From positions 1 to 10,995 of the forward strand of contig JAUYDL010000045.1 of NCBI GenBank assembly GCA_030691865.1: 10,995 bases of DNA. Reading direction: 5' to 3'. The notes beneath the pieces are model-generated. The model did not search any database. It saw only the letters and a list, made by a program, of their open reading frames with translations, and was not told the DNA's origin. How positions within the stretch are numbered: position 1 is the stretch's first letter; every line of letters begins with the position of its first letter. The stretch comes from Candidatus Omnitrophota bacterium. GTDB taxonomy: Bacteria; Omnitrophota; Gorgyraeia; Gygaellales; Profunditerraquicolaceae. Of this stretch, positions 1-7,605 are shown in pieces. The translations under genes were made by a program, and so were the position numbers.

Positions 1-1634
1 GCATACATCTGTCCCATCCTACATAGTCTGCCATTTGTTGAGTTTTGTTCTTCTCCGGTCTTCCAATCCATTGTTTTTTTATTAACGATGTCCGCTTGGA
101 TATCACGGTTCAGAATTTTTTTCTCTAATTCAGAATAGCCTTCGGGAAATACCCTGCCTTCAAAAACGCCGGTAAATGGCAAAACCGAAAAATGCATCCC
201 TGTTTTTTCTACTTCTGTTTTATACTTAGGCATATCTTCCAATATCGGAGGATACCCAACATAGTTCATCCAGACCTCAAAGCCGCTATTTTGCAGTTTT
301 AAGGCCTTGGCTAAGAAAGGGCTAAACTCGGCGTGCTCCGGGTGAAAACTCACTCCTATGCGCGCCCGGTCAGGAGATACATTTGCTATAAAAGGTTCCG
401 GATCCCAGGAAAGATTCGTGGAAAACTCTAATGTATGTATTTTGGAAAGTTGCGCTATCAAGTCAAAGATGTCCGGATAAACAAACGGTTCTCCGCCGGC
501 CAGGTGAATCTCACAAGACCCATACTTATTATATATATCCTTCCAAATCCCGATCATTTTATCGAGCTTGGGATATCTGGCTTCTATCGTATTGCCTTTG
601 TTGGCATTACAATAGGTACATTTATAATTACAGCGGTAATGCGTATCCCAGGTAATGAATACACGGTGAGGAGCAAAAAGCGTCTTGGGGCTGTGTGCTG
701 CGGTTAAATTTGCAGGCCGGCTCACTTTATAAGTTTCGCCTTCCTCAACAGGAACATATTGTTTCGGATGCTCGGGGCATGCCCACTGACTTAGCCATTT
801 TTCTTCCTCCCCCGGGATCATCGCTTTCCAGCAAGGACAGGCTTGGATCTTACAATCTGCCGGTCCTTCTAATAATTCCAGGCCGTTAGTTAATATGTTG
901 CCCAGCTTCGGACTTTCCGAAGAACAGCATCTGAATACGTCGCCTGAACAGTCTATCCTGGCATACATTTGGCCCATGCGGCAAATTTTTGTTTTTTTCT
1001 CTTCGGCGCTTAGCCGGTGATCCAGTAGTTTCTGATTAGCGTCTTTATGCAAAGAGGTAGCCACGTAATGCTTCAACAATACCCTTTCTTCCTCAGTGTA
1101 ACCATCGGGATATTCTTTTATGCCGGCCTTGCCCCTAAAGGGCTGAATAATGAATTGTATTCCATTTTTTTCTAGAGTTTCCTTGTAATACTCCGTCTGT
1201 TTCAGGAAAGGAGGATACGCTACAAAAGTTACAGATATGTTAAATTTGCTATCTTTTAAAATTAAGACTTTTTTTAAAAATTCATGGAAATTAACGAATT
1301 CGGGATGAAAACTACTGGATAAAAGTAAACCTTCCGGACGCAGCTTTTCTTTTAATTCATTTACATCCAGAGAAAGATTCGTAGAGACCTCCAACCCATG
1401 GTGTTCGGATAATATTTTAAGGATCTCGATAAAATTAGGGTAAACAAAAGGCTCTCCTCCGGAAAACCTTATGTGGCAACTGCTATATTTCTTATACATT
1501 GCGCTGCTTATTTCTTTTATCTTATCCAAACCGATATCTATCGAGTCTTTATTAGTGAGAGATTTGTGCGTAGAGCAGTATGAACAATTATAATTACAAC
1601 GGTATGAAATGTCCCAGGTTAAATAAACCCTCCC
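1..1634 (-). repeat. Internal tandem repeat of the same radical SAM unit (gene A, second unit cut by the edge)
   Basis: Unit 1 covers about 822-1634 and unit 2 about 1-674. Both begin with an aromatic-rich TWD segment just before CxxxCxxC, both have GGEPFVYP, and both have CRMGQMY at the start of the auxiliary cysteine site (232-238 and 552-558). The linker between the units (about residues 285-334) differs from the acidic one in gene C. Confidence 0.85.
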
Positions 1635-1676
1635 GGGAGATTCCTTTCTCGGGTAGAGGGGGATGGCTTGGATCAT
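1..1676 (-). CDS. Tandem double radical SAM protein, 3' end missing (gene A)
   Basis: This is a partial gene: 558 codons are open from the ATG at 1674-1676 to the left edge, with no stop. Two radical SAM domains sit in tandem. The first has C27-x3-C31-x2-C34 and a GGEP motif at 73-76. The second has C349, C353, C356 and GGEP at 394-397. Each CxxxCxxC should bind the [4Fe-4S] cluster that cleaves S-adenosylmethionine. After the first domain comes a compact cysteine site, C232-x17-C250 then C275-x4-C280-x-C282, resembling a reduced SPASM auxiliary cluster site. The second copy of that site begins with C552 just before the window ends, so roughly 50 further residues are likely missing. The start is supported by AAGGAT at 1685-1690, eight bases upstream. 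It is a paralogue of the protein at 2842-4542. The substrate is unknown. The double radical SAM assignment is firm; the biological role is not. Confidence 0.9.
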   Translation of the reverse strand, partial: MIQAIPLYPRKESPGRVYLTWDISYRCNYNCSYCSTHKSLTNKDSIDIGLDKIKEISSAMYKKYSSCHIRFSGGEPFVYPNFIEILKILSEHHGLEVSTNLSLDVNELKEKLRPEGLLLSSSFHPEFVNFHEFLKKVLILKDSKFNISVTFVAYPPFLKQTEYYKETLEKNGIQFIIQPFRGKAGIKEYPDGYTEEERVLLKHYVATSLHKDANQKLLDHRLSAEEKKTKICRMGQMYARIDCSGDVFRCCSSESPKLGNILTNGLELLEGPADCKIQACPCWKAMIPGEEEKWLSQWACPEHPKQYVPVEEGETYKVSRPANLTAAHSPKTLFAPHRVFITWDTHYRCNYKCTYCNANKGNTIEARYPKLDKMIGIWKDIYNKYGSCEIHLAGGEPFVYPDIFDLIAQLSKIHTLEFSTNLSWDPEPFIANVSPDRARIGVSFHPEHAEFSPFLAKALKLQNSGFEVWMNYVGYPPILEDMPKYKTEVEKTGMHFSVLPFTGVFEGRVFPEGYSELEKKILNRDIQADIVNKKTMDWKTGEEQNSTNGRLCRMGQMY

Positions 1677-1737
1677 CTTTTCTTATCCTTTAAAAAACTG
1701 TTACCGGATTTTCCGGACTGCCAAAAACAATGTTTAA

Positions 1738-2799
1738 TCATCCTAACTGATATGAATCTACGGCATTGTCGATACAGGCTTTGGAACACCAGTCGTTCAG
1801 GAGGCCGCAGGATAATTTTTGACGGTATAATTGCATTTTTTCGTTATTCCATACTTCTTCAATAGGCTCTTCCATGGTCCCCACGGGGTGCCTGCATAGG
1901 CAATCCGGTAAAATAACGCCTCCGGTATCGATAAAAAGCTTTTTCCAGGGAAGTTTACACTTTAATCGGGGCCGGCTGCCGGGTGCATGCTGGTCAGGCT
2001 TTTTTTGCGCGGGTGTGCAAATAAGAGAATCAAACGTGTATTCAAAACCTATATTTGATTCTTGGCAGCTATTTTTTATTTCAGGAATTATTCTCCTTAA
2101 GTAGGAAGAAACCGCGTTGTCTTTTTTAAGTAAAACGTCTTCCTGCGCAGCTACGTCCGGGCGCAGAAAATCAAGCCGTAAATGCTGGAAACGATGTTTT
2201 TTACAAAACTCCGGGAAAAAACTTAGTTCTTTGAAATTGGAGGCCATTACTACCGCATTTATCCTTAACTTGATTTTTGCATTATCTTCCACCCTGACCT
2301 TATTTATTATATCTATGCTTTTAAGCAATTCGGAGAACTTGGCACCGCTTCTTATTTTTTCGTAAGTGGTTTCTGTCACCGCATCGATTGAATAAGTCAA
2401 TTCAACATTTTTAGAATCCGCGAATATCTTTGCCCATTCCTGGTTAATCAATAGTCCGTTAGTTACAATACGCTTACACATGTCAGGATATTGATTGATC
2501 TTGCGGAATAAATCTTTAAAATAATCCACCAGGAATACTTCTCCTCCCTGCAAATCAATGTCTTCCAGATAGGGAAAGAGCTTAAATGCACGCTCAACCA
2601 GGGCAAACGGAAGTGTAAAATTATCTCCGGGATTGACCCGAGAGCACATAATACATTTAAGGTTGCATCTGTTGGTCAAAACCATGACCAGCATCCTTGG
2701 CTTTGAGCTAAGCAGGGTTCTTCTCTCTTCTATCTCAAGCTCGTTAATCCGCTTGTTTTCTAAATATATTGATTCTTCTTTTTTCGCTATGATCCCCAT
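1738..2799 (-). CDS. Radical SAM/SPASM domain protein (gene B)
   Basis: This is a 353-residue protein with one radical SAM domain and a C-terminal SPASM region, the usual size for single-domain SPASM enzymes. The SAM-cleaving cluster site is C45-x3-C49-x2-C52 in a typical LTNRCNLKC context, GGE lies at 85-87, and a VTNG motif at 112-115 is typical of the family. The SPASM region has C281-x18-C300, C302, C331, C338-x3-C342, preceded by the usual small-residue turn (GG at 293-294) and including a VWNNE segment at 316-320. SPASM proteins often modify peptides or act as anaerobic sulfatase-maturase-like or sugar-modifying enzymes. Nothing here decides the substrate. It lies between two tandem double radical SAM genes, with gaps of 42 and 61 bases, but it is more conventional than either and closer to the general SPASM pattern. 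An N-terminal extension of about 35 residues before the barrel is charged and unrecognised. Confidence 0.93.
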   Translation of the reverse strand: MGIIAKKEESIYLENKRINELEIEERRTLLSSKPRMLVMVLTNRCNLKCIMCSRVNPGDNFTLPFALVERAFKLFPYLEDIDLQGGEVFLVDYFKDLFRKINQYPDMCKRIVTNGLLINQEWAKIFADSKNVELTYSIDAVTETTYEKIRSGAKFSELLKSIDIINKVRVEDNAKIKLRINAVVMASNFKELSFFPEFCKKHRFQHLRLDFLRPDVAAQEDVLLKKDNAVSSYLRRIIPEIKNSCQESNIGFEYTFDSLICTPAQKKPDQHAPGSRPRLKCKLPWKKLFIDTGGVILPDCLCRHPVGTMEEPIEEVWNNEKMQLYRQKLSCGLLNDWCSKACIDNAVDSYQLG

Positions 2800-2810
2800 T
2801 AAACCGTCAT

Positions 2811-2817
2811 CTCCTCC
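2811..2817 (-). promoter_or_regulatory. Strong Shine-Dalgarno site for gene B
   Basis: GGAGGAG is the best ribosome binding site in the window. It lies 11 bases from the ATG at 2797-2799, slightly far. Another ATG (2808-2810) directly abuts it, but that frame ends after three codons with a TAA overlapping the gene B start, so the 2799 start is preferred. Confidence 0.65.
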
Positions 2818-2841
2818 GAGCTTATTAGAACCGGATTTTAG

Positions 2842-4542
2842 CTAAACAAGATTCACATATTCGTTACAAGGACAAACCTGCGCTTCACAGGGCAGCGGCG
2901 CATCAAACAGGCGAAAATCTTTATCCATAATGCTGCCGATAGGGTTATCCGGCAACTGACCGCAGCGCACTACTTTTCCGTCGGCCTGCACAACCGCATA
3001 CCTGTACCCGGCATTACAGAGCTTGCCTTTCGGGCTCTGCGCATTTAAATGGTAGCTATTCCTGTCAATATCCCCTAAAAACGGCCTGATGATTTCCTTT
3101 TCTTCTTCGCTATAGGATTCAGGATATTTTTTATTGTCGTATTCCCCCCAAAAAGCAGCCAAGGCAAAATTGATACCTTTTTCTTCAAAACGTTTTTTAA
3201 AGAAGTTTATTCTTTTAATCTGGGGAGGGTAGGCAAGGTAGCAAACCCCGGCTTTAAAACCCGCGTTTTTTAGAAGAAGGGTTTTTTCAATATGCGTGTC
3301 GATCTGTGAAAATAAAGGGTGGAAGTTTAAATCCATGTATACTGCATCCGGGGATATTTCTTTAACAAAAGTCTGAATATCCCCGGACATATTGGTCGTT
3401 ATTTTAACCTTATGAATAGCGGAAAGTAACTTTATCAACTTAATGAAATTAGGGTACATAAACGGTTCTCCCCCGGTGATCTCAATGCGTATCTTGCCGT
3501 ATTTGTCATAAATCCTCTGCCAGTGCGTCATCCATTCCTCTGGAGTCAAATATACATTGCGCTTTCCTTCTTCTACCCATTTTTTATAAAACCAACAGTA
3601 GGGACAACGAAAATTGCATTTGTAGTGTATATCCCAGGTAAAATATATGCCAGGCCGGATAGGGCGGGAACTTTCCGGGTTTCTGGACACATCCGCCTCC
3701 CCTTCCTTTGTTTCTTCTTTAATGGCATTTTGCTCTTCCCCGGGAAAGGTTTCATCTTCCCCGCAAGGACAATATTGCGCTTCACAAGGAAGATTCTTAT
3801 CTAATAAATTAAATTCCTGGTCAAAAAAATTTCCAATAATAAACTTCTCTCCCATCTGGCCGCATCTGGCCACTTTACCGTCGGGAAAAATAAGCGCCGT
3901 TTTACGCCCGGCTTGGCATATCGTACCATGCCGCTTAACCCTTGTAAACCAGGATTCATCAATTCCGATTATTGCCTGTTCTTCGGGCGTATAATCTTGC
4001 GGATAATCTTTACCCCGGTATTGCCCGAAAAAAGGGATAATTTTTAAAGTCTCATTAATTTCCGCGAATCTTTTATGAAGGCGGGGGATCTGCTCAAGAA
4101 AAGCCGGATAAGCCACCAGATTAATGCATCCGTTAAAATTATGTTTCCGGATAAATAATAAACGCCTGATAAAATTATCTAAATCATCAAACTGAGGGTG
4201 ATAGGAAAGCGACAAGGAAACTTTTTGCGGGCTTATTTCTTCTACAAAGCTTGCCAGGTCACCCGAAGAGTTGCTGGAAATATTTATGTGGAAACAAATC
4301 TGTGAAAGTCTTTTGATAATTTCGATAAAATTAGGGTAAATAAACGGCTCTCCTCCTGAAATAATAAGATTAACCGGGCCGTATTTTTCGCAAACTCTAT
4401 TCCAATACGCCATTAGTTCCTCCGGAGATAAATACCGGGTTCTTTTCCTGTATTCTTCCCACTTTCCCTCAAAGAAGCAATACGAACAGCGGTAATTACA
4501 ATCATAGAGCATATTCCAGGTAAAACGAACCGCCGGAGTCAT
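2842..4542 (-). CDS. Tandem double radical SAM protein, complete (gene C)
   Basis: This 566-residue protein consists of two copies of one radical SAM unit joined by an acidic, Glu/Lys-rich linker at about 262-292. Unit 1 has C15-x3-C19-x2-C22, SGGEP at 62-66, C209-x17-C227 and C253-x4-C258-x-C260. Unit 2 has C309, C313, C316, TGGEP at 356-360, C509-x17-C527 and C552-x4-C557-x-C559. Both halves therefore keep a complete SAM-cluster site, the GGE motif and a five-cysteine auxiliary site, so both may be catalytically competent. Each unit also carries a YP-x2-Y[ST]-x-EE motif (180-188 and 473-481). Translation starts at the ATG at 4540-4542 behind AAAGGAT at 4552-4558. The gene upstream ends 58 bases away. 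A non-homologous fused double radical SAM enzyme is known (FbiC, a CofG-CofH fusion), but here the halves resemble each other, which points to internal duplication. The substrate is unknown. Confidence 0.95.
   Translation of the reverse strand: MTPAVRFTWNMLYDCNYRCSYCFFEGKWEEYRKRTRYLSPEELMAYWNRVCEKYGPVNLIISGGEPFIYPNFIEIIKRLSQICFHINISSNSSGDLASFVEEISPQKVSLSLSYHPQFDDLDNFIRRLLFIRKHNFNGCINLVAYPAFLEQIPRLHKRFAEINETLKIIPFFGQYRGKDYPQDYTPEEQAIIGIDESWFTRVKRHGTICQAGRKTALIFPDGKVARCGQMGEKFIIGNFFDQEFNLLDKNLPCEAQYCPCGEDETFPGEEQNAIKEETKEGEADVSRNPESSRPIRPGIYFTWDIHYKCNFRCPYCWFYKKWVEEGKRNVYLTPEEWMTHWQRIYDKYGKIRIEITGGEPFMYPNFIKLIKLLSAIHKVKITTNMSGDIQTFVKEISPDAVYMDLNFHPLFSQIDTHIEKTLLLKNAGFKAGVCYLAYPPQIKRINFFKKRFEEKGINFALAAFWGEYDNKKYPESYSEEEKEIIRPFLGDIDRNSYHLNAQSPKGKLCNAGYRYAVVQADGKVVRCGQLPDNPIGSIMDKDFRLFDAPLPCEAQVCPCNEYVNLV
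2845..4542 (-). repeat. Internal tandem repeat of a radical SAM unit (gene C)
   Basis: Unit 1 covers about 3757-4542 and unit 2 about 2845-3657. Equivalent cysteines lie 294 residues apart near the N-terminus and 299-300 apart near the C-terminus, so the units align with few gaps. Repetition is clear at protein level; I see no long identical DNA runs, so the duplication is old. Confidence 0.88.
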
Positions 4543-4600
4543 TTAAAAAAGATCCTTTCCGTTATTCATCTTTATCCACTTTTTACCGTTAGTACGGCGG

Positions 4601-5686
4601 CTAAAAATTATCACCCCACAAAATATCGATATCTGAATCTTTCCTGCCCCATTGAATTACATGCGCACGAAAATCATTCACACAGGCCGGATTCGCAATA
4701 AAGCAATATTTAAAACAACCAGCGCCGGCGCAAAGGTTTTTCCTTAAATCCTGGTAATCCGGGCCGTTCCAGCCATCCATAAAGCAATTTTCCTGTAAAT
4801 TTTCAGGACAGCTTATCCCTAAATCACAGGTTAAAATTTCACCCTTAGCGCTAAGGATAAGCTGGTCCCAGCCCCTCCGGCAGCAACTTGCATCAGGATA
4901 GTTTAGCTGGCCGAATTTAGGCGGCAAGGAAACTTCCAGTTTTAATTGGTTTGCCAAATTCCCAGATTTTTCTAAAATCTCATTGGTCATTTTTTGCTTA
5001 AAGAAACAGGAAAGATATTTCTGGCCCGGAACATAGATATAGTTGTACGAACACTCTACTTTATCTACTCCCAGATTAGCCGCTAGCCTGACAAACTCCG
5101 GCAGGTCTTCGATGTTTAAAGTTGAAGCATAAAACATTAAATTAATTTTAAGGCTTTCCCTATTTTTTCTGAACTTTACGAGATCTTCGACTCTCTTTAG
5201 AATAAGACAAAAATCATCGCTGCGGGTTAAAGTTTTATACATCCTGCTGTTGGACGCATATAATAAAATGTTCACAGTATTTTTAACGCTATACCTCCAG
5301 AAGCAAATGCCCCTGGGGTGTACAATGAAATCTAAAACTTTTTGCGTTAAATCAAACCCGTTGGTAAAATAGATTTTTTCAACCTCCGGAAAACTCAGTT
5401 CAATACAATTAGCACGCCAGTCAATCATCCTTTGTACTTCAGCCGAATTAAAAAGATTACCACAGGATTTAAACACGATGCGTTCGGCCTGAGCAAGATA
5501 GCGGGAAATTTTCCCTTCAAGTTTTCGATAGAAGTTATCAAAACTAAATTCCTCCCCGTTTATTCTGCCCGGGCAAAATACGCAATGTAAATCGCAAGGA
5601 CCTCCTAATTGAATGATGATGTTCTTAGGCGAAGACTTTAAATCTATTTCTTTGCTTTCATATTCCTGGTCATTTAATAAAGAATT
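4601..5686 (-). repeat. Copy 1 of a duplicated radical SAM/SPASM module (in gene D)
   Basis: Residues 289-649 of D match residues 576-926 of E. The match begins before the barrel at a linker containing LNDQEY-x-SK and runs to the last residue. Over the final 37 residues I count 29 identities, and a motif RKDSDIDI is shared exactly. At DNA level 4632-4650 is identical to 6581-6599. The middle of the module is more divergent and includes a net ten-residue length difference. Confidence 0.9.
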
Positions 5687-6550
5687 GTTTAAAGGTAACG
5701 ACCAATTGCCGTCAATTATATAATTCTGATCGGTTTTTTTAAACACTCCCAGGTGTTCTTTTATTGCCAGGCCTCCGTTCTTTCCAAACATTTGGCTAAA
5801 GGCTGAATTTTGATTTATATCGTGTACCAAAATATACCCTTGGTGGGGTATCTGCGGTAAAACCGAGGAGCATTCCCAGACCTTATTCTGGTAGCTGTGG
5901 TCGGAATCGTGAAAAAATATATCTATCGCCTTATGCTCTTGAAGCAGCCCGGGTAAGACATCTCTGGAATATCCGTTTTTTAAAAGAATATACTCTTTTA
6001 AATCATCCGGGACAATTGCCAGCGGAGGGCATCTGCCGCTTATTTTGGCCGGATTAATTCTCTGTTTAAATAGCAAACTGCGTTCGTAAAAGCTTGTGTC
6101 CTTCCAGGCGTAATCCAGATAAGGATCAATCGTATAAAATTTGCAATCATTATTATTCTCTTTGACCGCCAAGGCAATAAATGTGCTGCTGAATCCGATA
6201 TTGCTGCCGGTTTCAATGACGACCCTGGGTTTGGTAAGTTTGACCAATAGGTATAGAAAAATAAAGCTTGGATCATCCCAGACTACCTCCTTGCGTAAAG
6301 CCAATGGGAACTTTTGCAAAAACTCCCCCGTATAAAGCTCAATTTGGGGCCAATCCCAGCCCAATCTTGCGCTGTTCTCTTTAATGTATGCCGCTACTTC
6401 ATTTTGCTCCGGCAACAATAGAGCCTGTATTTCTTTGATCTGTGTATACCTTCCGGGGTCATAATCCTTCAAGTTCTCCATCCCCATGGCGACATACGTC
6501 CAGGACTCTGTAACCGGATCTTTATAATATTCCTCTAAATTCATCAGCAT
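4601..6550 (-). CDS. Methyltransferase-radical SAM-SPASM fusion protein (gene D)
   Basis: This 649-residue protein has two catalytic parts. Residues about 85-270 look like a class I SAM-dependent methyltransferase of the Methyltransf_24 / cephalosporin hydroxylase-like type: motif I is E113-T-G115-x3-G119, followed by D142-P, an HDSDHSY segment at 214-220 and VHD at 242-244. Members of that group often O-methylate sugars. Residues about 305-649 form a radical SAM/SPASM module with C319-x3-C323-x2-C326, then C557-x17-C575, C581, C589, C607, C612-x3-C616 and C623. The usual GGE motif is replaced by KSCGN at about 361-365, so SAM binding may differ from the norm. The C-terminal module is paralogous to that of the preceding gene, whose TAA stop overlaps this ATG in TAATG. 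An in-frame ATG two codons later (6542-6544) is an alternative start. The two domains could act in sequence on one substrate; this is inference. Confidence 0.93.
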   Translation of the reverse strand: MLMNLEEYYKDPVTESWTYVAMGMENLKDYDPGRYTQIKEIQALLLPEQNEVAAYIKENSARLGWDWPQIELYTGEFLQKFPLALRKEVVWDDPSFIFLYLLVKLTKPRVVIETGSNIGFSSTFIALAVKENNNDCKFYTIDPYLDYAWKDTSFYERSLLFKQRINPAKISGRCPPLAIVPDDLKEYILLKNGYSRDVLPGLLQEHKAIDIFFHDSDHSYQNKVWECSSVLPQIPHQGYILVHDINQNSAFSQMFGKNGGLAIKEHLGVFKKTDQNYIIDGNWSLPLNNSLLNDQEYESKEIDLKSSPKNIIIQLGGPCDLHCVFCPGRINGEEFSFDNFYRKLEGKISRYLAQAERIVFKSCGNLFNSAEVQRMIDWRANCIELSFPEVEKIYFTNGFDLTQKVLDFIVHPRGICFWRYSVKNTVNILLYASNSRMYKTLTRSDDFCLILKRVEDLVKFRKNRESLKINLMFYASTLNIEDLPEFVRLAANLGVDKVECSYNYIYVPGQKYLSCFFKQKMTNEILEKSGNLANQLKLEVSLPPKFGQLNYPDASCCRRGWDQLILSAKGEILTCDLGISCPENLQENCFMDGWNGPDYQDLRKNLCAGAGCFKYCFIANPACVNDFRAHVIQWGRKDSDIDILWGDNF

Positions 6551-6564
6551 TAGAAATTATCCGC
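6548..6564 (-). promoter_or_regulatory. TAATG stop-start overlap, E to D
   Basis: This is the same one-base overlap as at the F-E junction. Only a weak GCGGA (6560-6564) precedes the ATG, so D probably depends mainly on ribosomes finishing E. Confidence 0.65.
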
Positions 6565-7605
6565 CCAAAATATATCTATGTCTGAATCTTTCCTGCCCCG
6601 GCGAATTACATGGGAACGAAAATCATTGACGCAAGCAGGATTAGCCCGGAAACAATACTGCCAACAGCTGCTTGAGCCATCCATTAAAGATTGTCTTAGC
6701 TTTTGATAATATTGACCATTCCAGATATCTCCAAACCAGGAAACCTTATCCAGGCTCTCGTAGCAATCCTCCGCGGCATCACAAGGTAAAATATGCCCGT
6801 TCAAATCAAACATTACCTGGCTCCAGGGTTCCCGACAGATACCATAAACCGGATACTGCTGCTGATTAAATCTCGGGGGCAGCTCAATTTCCATCTTCAG
6901 GCTGGATGCCAATTTTGCCGCTTCGTCAAATTTTTGATTGGTTAATTCTTGTTTAAAAAAACATGAGAGGTATTTTTGGGCGGGGACATAGATATAATTA
7001 TAATAACAAACCACTTTATCTACTCCTAATTGAGCAGCCAATAAAACAAAGTTAGGCAAATCTTCAATATTCAAAGTAGTGGCTACGAAAATCAGATTAA
7101 CCCTGATATTTTGCGTCTCCTTGCGAAGTTCAAGCAAATATTTCAATTGCCCTAAGATTTTATGAAAAATATCCAAGCGGGTCATTACTTTATGTAACTG
7201 GCTGTTGGAAGCATGCAAAGAAGCATGAATAGTATACCTGCTTTTACCGCGGGCTATTTTGTGGCAAATTTCGCGGGTCAACCCGGATCCGTTGGTAGAA
7301 AACATTTTCTCCACGTGCGGTAAAAGATCATCGAAGTAATCCAGGATCTTAGCGGCTTGCGGCAATAAAAGATATTCACCCGAACCGGTCAAGATGATCT
7401 GCTGGGCTCGCTGTGGAGTATAATATAATTTTTCTTCAAACCTTTCTCTAAACGTATCAAGATCAAACATCTCATAATCATTGCCCCGGGAACAAAATGT
7501 GCAATTAGCATTGCAAGGGCCGGAGACCTGAAGAAAGAAAGCTCTGGGCGTAGATTTAAGATTGATTTTTTTACTACTATACTCCTGATCATTAAGCGTT
7601 GAGTT
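6550..7605 (-). repeat. Copy 2 of the duplicated radical SAM/SPASM module (in gene E)
   Basis: This is the partner of 4601-5686. Both copies contain a YIYVP-x-QKYLSCFFKQ stretch and an NPACVNDFR stretch close to the C-terminus. In this copy the GGE position reads GSGE, closer to consensus than CGN in the other copy, so this copy may be the less degenerate one. Confidence 0.9.

Noticed and set aside
1692..1716. Hairpin CCGGA-AAA-TCCGG (1704-1716) followed on the minus strand by six Ts (1692-1697), between B and A
   Set aside because: The stem is only five base pairs and six bases separate it from the T run, so it is too weak to call an intrinsic terminator; A also has its own ribosome binding site right after it.
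2799..2810. Three-codon reading frame (Met-Thr-Val-stop) whose TAA overlaps the start of gene B
   Set aside because: The only Shine-Dalgarno sequence directly abuts its ATG, leaving no spacing for initiation, so it is probably chance.
3647..3994. Plus-strand open frame of 115 codons opposite gene C
   Set aside because: It lies entirely antisense to a gene with clear conserved motifs, has no recognisable domain, and the other plus-strand frames here are likewise mirror frames of coding sequence.
1677..4600. Small peptide precursor gene in the gaps beside the radical SAM/SPASM genes
   Set aside because: The gaps at 1677-1737, 2800-2841 and 4543-4600 are too short and contain no ribosome-binding-site-led frame, so no RiPP precursor is present in this window.
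4543..4600. CCGT-ACTA-ACGG inverted repeat between D and C
   Set aside because: A four-base stem without a T run is expected by chance and has no supported role.
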